From positions 1 to 64,000 of the forward strand of contig NZ_JARANY010000008.1 of NCBI RefSeq assembly GCF_029889885.1: 64,000 nt of DNA, given 5' to 3'. The position numbers were made by a program, and so were the translations under genes. The notes beneath the pieces are model-generated. The model did not search any database. It was given only the letters and a program-made list of their open reading frames with translations, and was not told the origin of the DNA. Source of the DNA: Chromohalobacter sp. 296-RDG (GTDB lineage: Bacteria; Pseudomonadota; Gammaproteobacteria; Pseudomonadales; Halomonadaceae). Below are positions 8,728 to 17,873 of this stretch, piece by piece. Each line of letters starts with the position of its first letter. Positions within the stretch are counted from its first letter, which is position 1.

Positions 8728-9869
8728 CAAGCCTTTACCTTCTGCAATAATATACTGCCCGCACTGTAGCCCGCTCCGAACGAACAGACCACCCCAACAT
8801 CCCCCACGGCCAGATTGTCGCGATGCAGATGCAAGGCGATGATCGAACCAGCGGAACTGGTGTTGGCATAGCGATCGAGAATCACCGGCGCCTCGCTTTC
8901 ATCGGGGTCGCGCCCCAACACGCGCCGTGCGATCACATCGTTCATATGTCGATTGGCCTGATGCAGCCACAACCGCTTGAGATCACGGGGTGCCACATTC
9001 TGCGCTTCGAGGTGTGCGCCAATCAATTCGGTCACCAGCGGACACACCTCCTTGAAGACTCGACGACCATCCTGCACGAATAACTTGTCGGCGACGAACG
9101 CCGGCTCGGCGTCGACTCTGTGCTCCGTCACCCGGTCGAGAAAGCCGAAATTGTTGCGAATCGCGTTCGAGAAACGCGTCACCAGGCGCGTGCTCATGAT
9201 CTCGAAGCGCTCCTCCGCTTGCGCCACATCGTCGGCCTCCAGCAGGACCGCAGTGCACGCATCACCGAAGATGAAGTGACTATCGCGGTCACGGAAGTTG
9301 AGATGCGCCGAGCAGATCTCAGGGCTCACCACCAACACACGCCTGGCACTGCCGGCACGGATTGCATTGTTGGCCACATCGATGGCGAACGTCGCGCTGG
9401 AGCACGCCACGTTCATGTCAAAGGCGTGCCCATCAGCGCCCAATGCTGCCTGTACCTCCACGGCAATGGCCGGATACGCGCGCTGCAGGTTGGAACACGC
9501 TACAATCACCATATCCAGCTCGCTGGGCGCAACCTCGGCATTGGACAGCGCCTGGTGCGCCGCTGCCACCCCCATTTCGGCCTGCACGGAGAGCTCGTCA
9601 TTAGCGCGTGGCGACAATTGTGGGCGCATGCGGTCGGGATCGAGGATCCCCGCCGCTTCGACCACGTAGCGACTCTGAATCCCCGACGCCTTGACGATGA
9701 ACTCGCTGCTCGAATGTTCGAGTGGCTCACGGTGTCCGTCGCGAATCGCCTCATGATGGCGCGCGTTTTCACGGTCCACCCAGGCATTGAACGAGGCCAC
9801 TAACGTCGCGTTGTCGATGGCATTGGGGGGTGTGTAAAGCCCCGTTCCGGTGATGGCCGCGTGCGTCAT
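8727..9869 (-). CDS. Beta-ketoacyl-ACP synthase III family protein
   Basis: Thiolase-fold condensing enzyme of 380 residues, related to FabH and to the longer KAS III proteins of pseudomonads (PA3286 type) that can take up medium-chain acyl-CoA into fatty-acid synthesis. The catalytic triad is visible: Cys in NVACSSATF, His in LWLHQANRH and Asn in RYANTSSAGS. An N-terminal extension of about 40 residues compared with FabH fits this subgroup. The stop codon overlaps the mlaA start, so the two genes are translationally coupled. Its place before mlaA hints at a link between acyl supply and membrane lipid upkeep; that is inference. Confidence 0.88.
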   Translation of the reverse strand: MTHAAITGTGLYTPPNAIDNATLVASFNAWVDRENARHHEAIRDGHREPLEHSSSEFIVKASGIQSRYVVEAAGILDPDRMRPQLSPRANDELSVQAEMGVAAAHQALSNAEVAPSELDMVIVACSNLQRAYPAIAVEVQAALGADGHAFDMNVACSSATFAIDVANNAIRAGSARRVLVVSPEICSAHLNFRDRDSHFIFGDACTAVLLEADDVAQAEERFEIMSTRLVTRFSNAIRNNFGFLDRVTEHRVDAEPAFVADKLFVQDGRRVFKEVCPLVTELIGAHLEAQNVAPRDLKRLWLHQANRHMNDVIARRVLGRDPDESEAPVILDRYANTSSAGSIIALHLHRDNLAVGDVGVVCSFGAGYSAGSILLQKVKA

Positions 9870-9917
9870 GAGCGTGCTCCCAGGTGCGTTTGACGTGTAG
9901 ACGTTAGGGGCGCGGTG

Positions 9918-12900
9918 TCACTGCTGACGTCCCGTCAGCTCCGCCCAGCGACGTTCGAGGCGCTTGACCGAGACCGGCGCCAGAGTGCCGAGCTGCTGGG
10001 CGAACAACGACACCCGCAATTCTTCAAGCCACCAGCCGAACTCAACGAACTGCGGATTGCGGCGTCCCTCGCGCTGATCGGCATCGCGCCGCGCGTGCAA
10101 GCGCTCCTCGAATTCGTGTACCTGATGCATGGCCGCCTGATCGCGATTGCGTTCACGCGGTGCCTTCTCGAGCCGGATCAGCGCCGCCTGCATATAGCGC
10201 GGATACTGCTCGAGCCAGGCCTCGGCATCGCTGATGAAACCGGGATGTACCAGGCGGCTCATCTGGGCTTTCAAATCACTATAGACCAGAGCCAGGGACA
10301 AATTGAGGTTACCCTTGAGTGCCTTGGTCACCTCGAGATGCCCTTCCAGGGCCTTCTGGAGGGTCGCGACCAGGGATTCGGCATGCGCGACGAGGTCGCC
10401 GCGCGTAGCCTCGATGCGCGACTCCAGGACCTGACGATCGCGCGGCAATGGATCCACGGCGACGACTTGCAGGAAGACCGCTTCGATCAGGTCATCGACG
10501 AGTTGTTGCTTGCTGCCCACCTTGGCGAACAGCAACGCACAGCGATCCACACCCTCGAGCTCGCGGGCAAGATAGCGCACCTGCTCGGGCAAGCGCAGCA
10601 TTGCCGCGCGCTTGATACCATGACGGTGCACCGCGTACGCCTTGTCTGGATGATCGAACGATTCGATGGCCAGGCTATCACCCTGATCGACCAGCGCCGG
10701 ATAGGCCTCGACGCGAATGCCCGCCTGCTGAGTGGAACGCGATTCGGGAATCGCCTGTTCCGGTAGTTCCGCCAAGGCCTCGGCCGTCGGCCCGCTCGCC
10801 GCCAGTGCCTTGGCGCCTTGACTCGCCGCCTCGTCGAAACGCTGCTTGAGAGCGCCCAGGTCGCGTCCTTCGCCAAGTATCTTGCCATCGTGATCGACCA
10901 CGCGCAGATTCATGACCAGATGCGCCTCGAGGGCCTCGGTGTGCCAGTCATCGGGGCCCAGGCGCACGCCGGTACGCCGGCGCAGGAACTCACCCAGCGC
11001 CTCGGTCAGCGGACGCTCATCGGGCACCAGCGTTGCCAGGGCGGCATCCACCCAATCGGGAATCGGCACCACCTGGCGGCGAATCGCCTTGGGTAGCGTC
11101 TTGAGCAACGCGATGCACTTCTCGCGCAACATTCCCGGCACCAGCCATTCGAGGCGTCCTTCGGGGAGTTGCGAGAGCATCGCCGCCGGCACCGTCAGAG
11201 TCACGCCATCATCGGGCTGCCTGGGCGCGAAATGATAGCTGAGCGGGTAACGCACGCCATTGTGCACCAGCACATCGGGATAGGCCTCTTGCGTGATCTC
11301 TTCAGCGTCACGCGCCATCAGCGTATCGCGGTCGAGCTTGAGCACCTCGGGGGCCTCATGCTCGGCTTTCTTGCGCCAGCGCTCGAAGCTGCGAGTGCCG
11401 GCGACGTCCGCCGGCAAGCGCGCATCGTAGAAGGCGAACAGCGTCTCCTCGTCGACCAGGATATCGCGCTTGCGGACGCGATCCTCGAGCTCCTCGACGT
11501 CGTCGATCAAGGCACGATTGTGCTGGAAGAAATCAGCCTGGCTGCGATATTCACCCTCCACCAGAGCGCGGCGGATGAAGAGTTCGCGCGCTTCCGCCGG
11601 CGCCACCTTGGCGTAGTCGATGCGCCGCCCGGTGACGATGGGCAGGCCGAACAAGGTGACCTGCTCGAAAGCCACGACCTGGCCACGCTTCATTTCCCAA
11701 TGCGGTTCGCTGTGGCTGCGCTTGATCAGATGCTCGGCCATGGGCTCGACCCAGTCCGGTTGGATGCGCGCCACATCACGCGCATACAGCCGCGAGGTTT
11801 CTACCAACTCGCCGGCCATGACCCACTTGGGCGTCTTCTTGGCCAGCCCCGAGCCGGGATGAATCATGAACTTGCGATTGCGTGCGCCCAGATACTCGCG
11901 ATTTTCCTGCAGCGTCCCCAGGTGCGAAAGCAGCCCAGAGAGCAGCGCCTTGTGCAGGCGTTCACCGTCGACACGAGGATGCGCCGTCGCGGGGGCATCT
12001 TCCTTGGGCGGCAGCACCGCGCTGGAAGATTCGAGCCCCATGTCACGGGTCAATTGCTTGAGCTGGCGAAAAGTATCGTGCCACTCGCGCAAGCGCAGAT
12101 AACTCAGATAGTTGTCACGACACCAGCGCCGTAGCTGGTTGCCGGACAAGGTCTCGCGCGCATGCTCGACGCCATGCCAGAGGTTCAGCCAGGCCGTGAA
12201 GTCGGATTCGGGGTCCTGCCACTGGCGATGTTGCTGATCGGCGGCCTGACGCTTGTCGGCCGGGCGGTCACGCGGGTCCTGGGCGGCCAGTGCACTGACC
12301 ACGATCAAGGTTTCGCGCAGGCTGCCATGCTCGGCGCCGGCCAGCACCATGCGCGCCAGGCGTGGGTCGATGGGCAAACGGGCCAGGCGCCGCCCCAGCT
12401 CACTCAGACGATTCCCGGCATTCACCGCCCCCAGCTCATAGAGCAGGCGATAACCGTCCTTGACGAAGCGCGAGTCCGGCACATCGACGAAGGGAAACGC
12501 TTCGATGTCGCCAAGCTTGAGTGCCAGCATCGACAGGATCACCGAGGCCAGATTGGTGCGCTGGATCTCGGGTTCGGTATAGGTCGGCCGCGCCAGGAAA
12601 TCTTCCTCGCTGTAAAGGCGAATACACACACCCTCGCTGATGCGCCCACAACGCCCCTTGCGCTGATCGGCACTCGCCTGGCTGACGGGCTCGATGGGCA
12701 GCCGCTGGACCTTGGCGCGGTAGCTGTAACGACTCATGCGCACCAGGCCAGGGTCGATGACATAACGAATGCCCGGCACGGTCAGCGAGGTTTCGGCGAC
12801 GTTGGTGGCCAACACGATGCGGCGCCCGGTGTGCGACTGAAACACGCGATTCTGCTCGGCGTTGGAGAGTCGCGCATAGAGCGGCAGGATCTCGGTGCCC

Positions 12901-13901
12901 CGAAGATCGGCACGCCGCAGGGTATCCGCCGTCTCGCGGATCTCGCGCTCACCGGGCAGAAAGATCAGCACATCGCGCGGTCCGCTGAACCAGCCTCGCT
13001 CGCGCTCGATGGCCTCGACCTCTTCCACCGCATGCAGGATGCCTTCCTGCAGGGAGCGGTCTTCCTCGTCGTCGGCATCACGGACCAGCGGCCGATAGAA
13101 CACATCCACCGGGTAGGTGCGCCCCGAGACCTCGATCACCGGTGCCGGCTTGCCTTCACGTCCAAAATGTTGACTGAAACGTTCGACGTCGATGGTCGCC
13201 GAGGTAATGATGATCTTGAGGTCCGGGCGCCGTTCGGTGAGACGCTTGAGATAACCGAGCAGAAAGTCGATGTTGAGACTGCGCTCATGAGCCTCGTCGA
13301 TGATGATCGCCTCGTAGCGCTCGAGATCCGGGTCGTTCTGCGTCTCGGCAAGCAGGATGCCATCGGTCATCAGCTTGACCAGCGTGCGCTCATCAGTCTG
13401 GTCGGTAAAACGCACCTGGTAGCCGACTTGCGCCCCCAGTGGCACTTCCAGTTCTTCGGCGAGACGCGTGGCAACGGTACGCGCCGCCAGACGCCGTGGC
13501 TGCGTATGGCCGATCAGGCCACGCCGCCCCAGCCCCAACTCGAGACACAGTTTGGGCAGTTGGGTGGTCTTGCCCGAGCCAGTTTCTCCGGCCACCACGA
13601 CAATCTGGTGTTCGTCGAGCGCCGCCAGCAGGTCATCACGGCGCTCGACCACGGGCAGCTCTTCGGGATAACGCAGGGTCAGCGGCTGGGCACGCCGCGC
13701 CGCCAAGGCCTCGCGCGAGCGCGCCAGACGGGCTTCGATCTCGCGCAGCGAACGGTCGATGGGTTTGCCACCCCGCGCGCGTCCTACCAGCTTGTCGAGA
13801 CGCCGCCCCTGATCGCGGGCGTCGCGCAGCAGGCAGTCGTCGAGTTGCGCGCGCAGGTGCGCCAGTTGATCGTGGGCATCGCTCGTCGGTGTCGTGCTCA
13901 A
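9918..13901 (-). CDS. hrpA: ATP-dependent RNA helicase HrpA
   Basis: DEAH-box RNA helicase of 1327 residues, the normal length for HrpA. The order is Walker A GETGSGKTTQLP, motif Ia TQPRRLAA, the DEAH box IIDEAHERSLN, motif III TSATID, motif V TNVAETSLT and motif VI QRKGRCGR. Then come the helicase-associated and OB-type regions and the long HrpA-specific C-terminal domain. HrpA acts in the cytoplasm on mRNA and stalled ribosomes. The start is TTG at 13901, with GAGG about six bases upstream; no in-frame ATG lies closer. The gene is 48 bases upstream of the KAS III gene. Confidence 0.96.
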   Translation of the reverse strand: MSTTPTSDAHDQLAHLRAQLDDCLLRDARDQGRRLDKLVGRARGGKPIDRSLREIEARLARSREALAARRAQPLTLRYPEELPVVERRDDLLAALDEHQIVVVAGETGSGKTTQLPKLCLELGLGRRGLIGHTQPRRLAARTVATRLAEELEVPLGAQVGYQVRFTDQTDERTLVKLMTDGILLAETQNDPDLERYEAIIIDEAHERSLNIDFLLGYLKRLTERRPDLKIIITSATIDVERFSQHFGREGKPAPVIEVSGRTYPVDVFYRPLVRDADDEEDRSLQEGILHAVEEVEAIERERGWFSGPRDVLIFLPGEREIRETADTLRRADLRGTEILPLYARLSNAEQNRVFQSHTGRRIVLATNVAETSLTVPGIRYVIDPGLVRMSRYSYRAKVQRLPIEPVSQASADQRKGRCGRISEGVCIRLYSEEDFLARPTYTEPEIQRTNLASVILSMLALKLGDIEAFPFVDVPDSRFVKDGYRLLYELGAVNAGNRLSELGRRLARLPIDPRLARMVLAGAEHGSLRETLIVVSALAAQDPRDRPADKRQAADQQHRQWQDPESDFTAWLNLWHGVEHARETLSGNQLRRWCRDNYLSYLRLREWHDTFRQLKQLTRDMGLESSSAVLPPKEDAPATAHPRVDGERLHKALLSGLLSHLGTLQENREYLGARNRKFMIHPGSGLAKKTPKWVMAGELVETSRLYARDVARIQPDWVEPMAEHLIKRSHSEPHWEMKRGQVVAFEQVTLFGLPIVTGRRIDYAKVAPAEARELFIRRALVEGEYRSQADFFQHNRALIDDVEELEDRVRKRDILVDEETLFAFYDARLPADVAGTRSFERWRKKAEHEAPEVLKLDRDTLMARDAEEITQEAYPDVLVHNGVRYPLSYHFAPRQPDDGVTLTVPAAMLSQLPEGRLEWLVPGMLREKCIALLKTLPKAIRRQVVPIPDWVDAALATLVPDERPLTEALGEFLRRRTGVRLGPDDWHTEALEAHLVMNLRVVDHDGKILGEGRDLGALKQRFDEAASQGAKALAASGPTAEALAELPEQAIPESRSTQQAGIRVEAYPALVDQGDSLAIESFDHPDKAYAVHRHGIKRAAMLRLPEQVRYLARELEGVDRCALLFAKVGSKQQLVDDLIEAVFLQVVAVDPLPRDRQVLESRIEATRGDLVAHAESLVATLQKALEGHLEVTKALKGNLNLSLALVYSDLKAQMSRLVHPGFISDAEAWLEQYPRYMQAALIRLEKAPRERNRDQAAMHQVHEFEERLHARRDADQREGRRNPQFVEFGWWLEELRVSLFAQQLGTLAPVSVKRLERRWAELTGRQQ

Positions 13902-13921
13902 GGGCGCCTCATGAAATCAGC

Positions 13922-13954
13922 AAAACGGCTCGTCTCCACAGGAAGACGAGCCGT
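13922..13954 (-). terminator. Terminator after fadD
   Basis: A 10-bp perfect stem (ACGGCTCGTC / GACGAGCCGT, 13925-13934 and 13945-13954) with a 10-base loop is followed on the minus strand by TTTT. It sits in the 82-base gap between the fadD stop and the hrpA start, so it should end fadD transcription. Confidence 0.8.
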
Positions 13955-13983
13955 CAATTGTAACGCCAAGCCCGACCTCACGC

Positions 13984-15678
13984 CTATGTTGCCCCGTCAC
14001 CTGGCGCCGATTCTTTGCTGTCCTGGCTATCGCGTAGCTCGCGACGTAATACCTTGCCGACATTGGTCTTGGGCAGTTCATCGCGAAATTCGATGAGCTT
14101 GGGCACCTTGTAGGCGGAAAGTTCCTGCTTGCACCAGGCGCGCAACGTCTCGGCATCCAATGCCTCATCGCGGCTCACCACGAAGAGCTTGATCGCCTCG
14201 CCGGAGGCATCGTCGGGCACGCCGATGGCAGCGACCTCGATCACATCCTCGTGCGTGGCCACCACGTCCTCGATTTCGTTGGGATAGACGTTGAAGCCGG
14301 AGACGATGATCATGTCCTTCTTGCGGTCGACGATACGCACGTAGTCGTCTTCCTGAATCACGGCGATATCACCGGTGCGGATCCAGCTCTCGGCGTCCAG
14401 CGTCCTGGCGGTATCCTCGGGGCGATTCCAATACCCTTTCATCACCTGCGGGCCCTGCACGCACAACTCGCCAGGGTCGCCCCGCGCAACCTCTTCGCCT
14501 TCGGGGCCGATCACCTTGATCGAGGTGCCCGGCACCGGCTTGCCGATAGTGCCCAGTTGAATACCGTCCGGCGGATTGACGCATACGATGGGCGAGGTCT
14601 CGGTCATCCCGTAACCTTCCAGGATCGCGCAGCCCGTCACCTCTTCCCAACGTTTCGCGGCGGCCTTGGTCAGCGCCATGCCACCGGAGATAGTCAGCTT
14701 GAGACGCGAGAAATCCAGGGCGCGGAAGTCTTCACGCTGGCAGAGCGCATTGAATAACGTATTGAGCCCCACGAAACCGGTGTAATCGGTCTTGCGCAGC
14801 GTCTTGATGAAGCCGTCGATATCGCGCGGATTGGGAATCAGCACGGTATGATTGCCGGTGATCATGGTGAACAGGCAATTCACCGTAAAGGTGTAGATAT
14901 GATAAACGGGCAACGGCGCGATGATCGTCTCGCGCCCTTCCTCGATCAGCCCGGCGATCATCTGTCGCGTCTGCAGCATGTTGGCGATCAGGTTGCGATG
15001 CGTGAGCATGGTGCCCTTGGCCACGCCGGTAGTACCACCGGTGTACTGCAACACGGCCACATCGTCGGTCTGGCATATGGCGGCGTCACTCGATTGCCCT
15101 CGCCCGCGTGTCAGAGCATCGCGAAAGCGCGTCGCCTCGGGCAATGTGTAGCGCGGCACCATCTTCTTGACGTGCTTGACCACGGCATTGATCAGCGTGC
15201 GCTTGGGAAAGTCATGCATGTCGCCGAGCTCGGTCACCAACACGTGACGAATCGCCGTGCGCGGCAGTATTCGCTCGAGCTTGTCGGCCATGTTGGCGAG
15301 AATCAGGATTGCCTTGACGTCGGCATCCTGAAATTGATGTGCCATCTCACGCTCGGTATACAGCGGGTTGGTATTGACCACCACCAGCCCAGCGCGTATG
15401 GCGCCGAAGATCGCCACAGGAAACTGCAGCACATTGGGCAACTGGATAGCGATGCGATCCCCCTGGACGAGATCGGTTTCCTCGCTGAGCCAGGCGGCGA
15501 AATCCCGCGAGAGGCGCTCGAGCTCCGCATAGCTCAGCGTTTGCCCCATGCAGGTAAATGCCGGCTTGTCGGCGAAGCGCCCGCAGGTGTGGACGAACAC
15601 CTCGTTGACCGAGGCGAACTCCTCCATTCCTTCGAGAGGCGGACCGGAAACGACCGGCGAGGTGGCGTGGCTCATCAT
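13984..15678 (-). CDS. fadD: Long-chain fatty acid-CoA ligase FadD
   Basis: Acyl-CoA synthetase of 564 residues that activates imported long-chain fatty acids for beta-oxidation, usually at the inner face of the cytoplasmic membrane. The AMP-binding P-loop YTGGTTGVAKGTMLTHRN is at about residues 216-233. GYGMTETSP and the hinge DRKKDMIIVSGFNVYPNEIE follow, and the C-terminal catalytic Lys lies in NVGKVLRREL. The start ATG at 15678 has GGAG five bases upstream; a second ATG directly follows. The gene is monocistronic: a terminator follows it, and 339 bases with possible fatty-acid regulator sites precede it. Confidence 0.95.
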   Translation of the reverse strand: MMSHATSPVVSGPPLEGMEEFASVNEVFVHTCGRFADKPAFTCMGQTLSYAELERLSRDFAAWLSEETDLVQGDRIAIQLPNVLQFPVAIFGAIRAGLVVVNTNPLYTEREMAHQFQDADVKAILILANMADKLERILPRTAIRHVLVTELGDMHDFPKRTLINAVVKHVKKMVPRYTLPEATRFRDALTRGRGQSSDAAICQTDDVAVLQYTGGTTGVAKGTMLTHRNLIANMLQTRQMIAGLIEEGRETIIAPLPVYHIYTFTVNCLFTMITGNHTVLIPNPRDIDGFIKTLRKTDYTGFVGLNTLFNALCQREDFRALDFSRLKLTISGGMALTKAAAKRWEEVTGCAILEGYGMTETSPIVCVNPPDGIQLGTIGKPVPGTSIKVIGPEGEEVARGDPGELCVQGPQVMKGYWNRPEDTARTLDAESWIRTGDIAVIQEDDYVRIVDRKKDMIIVSGFNVYPNEIEDVVATHEDVIEVAAIGVPDDASGEAIKLFVVSRDEALDAETLRAWCKQELSAYKVPKLIEFRDELPKTNVGKVLRRELRDSQDSKESAPGDGAT

Positions 15679-15820
15679 ATATCTCCGCTGACCGAATCGA
15701 CTTCAGAGGATGCCGATATTTATTATTGAATCTCGCGCCTGGGTGATGCTGAAAAAATACAGGCTCTCCGCAAGATAGCGCGACACAAGCGACTACACCA
15801 GCCGGCTCGGCGCACATGAT

Positions 15821-15833
15821 GAAACATTGTTCG
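15821..15833. promoter_or_regulatory. PsrA-like site 1 upstream of fadD
   Basis: GAAACATTGTTCG resembles the Pseudomonas PsrA operator G/CAAAC-N(2-4)-GTTTG/C with one mismatch. It is about 145 bases upstream of the fadD start. PsrA controls fatty-acid degradation genes in response to long-chain acyl ligands. Assignment rests on motif similarity and gene context only. Confidence 0.35.
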
Positions 15834-15905
15834 ATAATCTGTCGGACAACATCCTTGGTGGATCCGTTTCCGTTATACCAGGTCAGCATGAATTAAAACA
15901 CTCGA

Positions 15906-15922
15906 TTGAAACTAACGTTCAA
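15906..15922. promoter_or_regulatory. PsrA-like site 2 / inverted repeat upstream of fadD
   Basis: TTGAA-N7-TTCAA is a perfect inverted repeat that contains GAAACTAACGTTC, the same GAAAC...GTTC layout as the site 85 bases closer to fadD. Two similar elements in one upstream region make a regulator-binding role more plausible than chance. The identity of the regulator is inferred. Confidence 0.35.
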
Positions 15923-15973
15923 TAGCGATCATCGACACATATCCATAAAAACGGTTCACGAGGGCCGGAAGAC

Positions 15974-16000
15974 AAAAAGCCCCGGCACCATGCCGAGGCT
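15974..16000 (-). terminator. Terminator after the VWA gene
   Basis: On the minus strand a GC-rich stem (AGCCTCGGCA / TGCCGGGGCT, with one G-U pair) and a short loop is followed by TTTTT. It lies 18 bases past the stop codon of the VWA protein gene, a typical intrinsic terminator. Confidence 0.88.
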
Positions 16001-16017
16001 CTGAATCTTGTCGATGG

Positions 16018-17835
16018 TCATAACTGCGGTTCGTGCCGCTGACGATGACGACGCCGGCGGGAACGCCGACCCAGCCTCCACAAGAGTGCCAGCGCCAATA
16101 ATAGCGCGGCGAACACCGCCCAGGTCGTGGGACGCTTGGCGTAGGGTTCGACATGCGGTCGCAGCGCCTGCCACTCGTCACCGGCCTTATCCCATAACGC
16201 GCCGGCCAGGGTGATCAAATTGCCCTCTTCGCGCGCATCGCTTTCATCCTCTTGAATGGTGGCAGCATCGTCGTCCGGCAACGCTTCGGCCCGCGGCCCA
16301 TCGCCATCGACATCGGCCCCGGAGACGCCGATACGCGCCTCGGGATTGAGGCGTAACGCAGGCAAGGCAATGGACCAGGTGCGATCATCGAGTGTCACCG
16401 ACACATCAAGATCCAGCGGCACCGATTGCTGGGGATCGACCTCCGGCAGCGCTACCTGCCATGTCCGCTTGCCATCGGGCACCACGTCGAGCGTTTCGCC
16501 CAAAAGGTCCGCCGATATCTGCGTGTTGTCGACGTTCAGGCGCGGATGCTGCGCTTCCAGGGTGACTTGCGTGGCGTCGTCGTTCAGCGTCGCGGTCACG
16601 GGGGTGACGACATTGACGCCCTGCACGCGCTCGCGCTGCCATGAATCGCTATCGGCGTTAAGCACCAAGCGAGCATTGCCTGTCTCCTCGGGCGCCGCCA
16701 GCGTACCCGTGAAGTGCCCATCGCCACCCGCTTTCAAGGACGTGGAGGCCAGCGTTTCGTCATCGAGCCCGCGCAACTCTCCCCGAAGGCGCACGTCTTC
16801 CGGCAACATATCGCCCTCGAGGGTCTCACCCTCACGGGATAGCCAGACATCGAGCGGTACATCGAAGCCCAGATACAAGGTCGGTGGCAGAGTATCACTG
16901 CGCAATTGCAGCGGCGACTCGATGCTCACGCGGCTATCGCGTCCCACCGACCCTTCGATATGCCACTCGCCCACCTGCGGTTCGGGCACGCGGATCAGGT
17001 CATAACGCGGGTTGCTCTGCCAGAGCATGTCATCGGGATGATCGTCTCGTGTATAACGCGCACCGTCGGGACCGACCAGAGCGATCTCGGGAGCGTCCTC
17101 GTCGTGAAACAGCAGCGCATTGAAGCCCTCGACCTCGTCATCGACATCGAAGCTTCCCTTTTCAAGCGGCAACTGGTCGCTGGGCACGATGCGCTCGAGC
17201 ACATCGAGAAACGCCCGCAGCAATGCTTCAGGCGTTTCGGCCACCGCCGCCAAGCCACCTGTCGTCTGGGATATCCGCTCGAGCAGCTCGCGATCCACGT
17301 TATGCGAGAGCGCAATGGTATGCACCACCACATCGCGCGAGGCAAGCTCAGGCGCCAGCGAGGCCAGCAATGTCTCGCGCGACGCCGTATCGCGGGTGCG
17401 TTTTTCCTCGCCACTCCCCGGCAGATCGACCATGCCGTCGGTCAACAGCATCACATGGCGCTTGCCCCCCGGCGCATCGGTGGCATCACGCAGCACCCCT
17501 TCGATATCCGTGAACTGCTGATAGTCGACCAGTTGCGGTGCCAGCGACCGAGCACGCTGCCGCCATTGGGCGTCGACCTTTCCGTCGGGCAAGGGATTGC
17601 GCACCTGAGAGCCGAATGTCCACACCGAACCACGCGCCTGCGAAGGCAACAAGGTCGCCGCCAATTGCAGGGCAGAGGCTCTCAGGTTGCCGGGATCGTT
17701 GGCTTTCATGCTCCCCGAGACGTCGAAAATCATGCGGACATCCGGCGTCCGGGATGCGGTGGAATCCTGTGCCCAGACCAGGGGCGGGAGCCCCCCAACA
17801 ATGCACAACAACAGCAACGTGAACAGCGCTCGCAT
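16018..17835 (-). CDS. Exported VWA-domain protein, membrane-anchored
   Basis: Protein of 605 residues with a signal peptide (cleavage after VWA near residue 22). A von Willebrand A domain covers about 32-205, with the MIDAS motif DVSGSM (D38, S40, S42) and a later LTDGMVD loop. A long beta-rich region of about 330 residues follows, then an acidic stretch (DDDAATIQEDESDAREE). A single membrane helix at about 575-592 ends in a basic tail. The VWA part should face the periplasm, held by the C-terminal helix. Family relatives are mostly annotated only as VWA proteins. The gene follows a small membrane-protein gene by 38 bases and likely works with it. Function unknown. Confidence 0.75.
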   Translation of the reverse strand: MRALFTLLLLCIVGGLPPLVWAQDSTASRTPDVRMIFDVSGSMKANDPGNLRASALQLAATLLPSQARGSVWTFGSQVRNPLPDGKVDAQWRQRARSLAPQLVDYQQFTDIEGVLRDATDAPGGKRHVMLLTDGMVDLPGSGEEKRTRDTASRETLLASLAPELASRDVVVHTIALSHNVDRELLERISQTTGGLAAVAETPEALLRAFLDVLERIVPSDQLPLEKGSFDVDDEVEGFNALLFHDEDAPEIALVGPDGARYTRDDHPDDMLWQSNPRYDLIRVPEPQVGEWHIEGSVGRDSRVSIESPLQLRSDTLPPTLYLGFDVPLDVWLSREGETLEGDMLPEDVRLRGELRGLDDETLASTSLKAGGDGHFTGTLAAPEETGNARLVLNADSDSWQRERVQGVNVVTPVTATLNDDATQVTLEAQHPRLNVDNTQISADLLGETLDVVPDGKRTWQVALPEVDPQQSVPLDLDVSVTLDDRTWSIALPALRLNPEARIGVSGADVDGDGPRAEALPDDDAATIQEDESDAREEGNLITLAGALWDKAGDEWQALRPHVEPYAKRPTTWAVFAALLLALALLWRLGRRSRRRRHRQRHEPQL

Positions 17836-17873
17836 GACCCTTCCTTCTTTTGTAATGCGGATATCAGAGCGTT

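Larger units (their letters stand above)
15679..16017. other. Intergenic region upstream of fadD
   Basis: Gap of 339 bases between fadD and the VWA gene, both on the minus strand. It holds the VWA-gene terminator at its right end and two GAAAC-N(3-4)-GTTC elements at 15821-15832 and 15908-15920. The rest shows no convincing ORF, and I could not settle on a clear sigma-70 promoter for fadD. Confidence 0.6.

Noticed and set aside
12162-14096. Plus-strand open frame of 644 codons opposite hrpA
   Set aside because: It is antisense to a complete, motif-rich HrpA. Long antisense frames are expected in high-GC DNA, and the product shows no domain.
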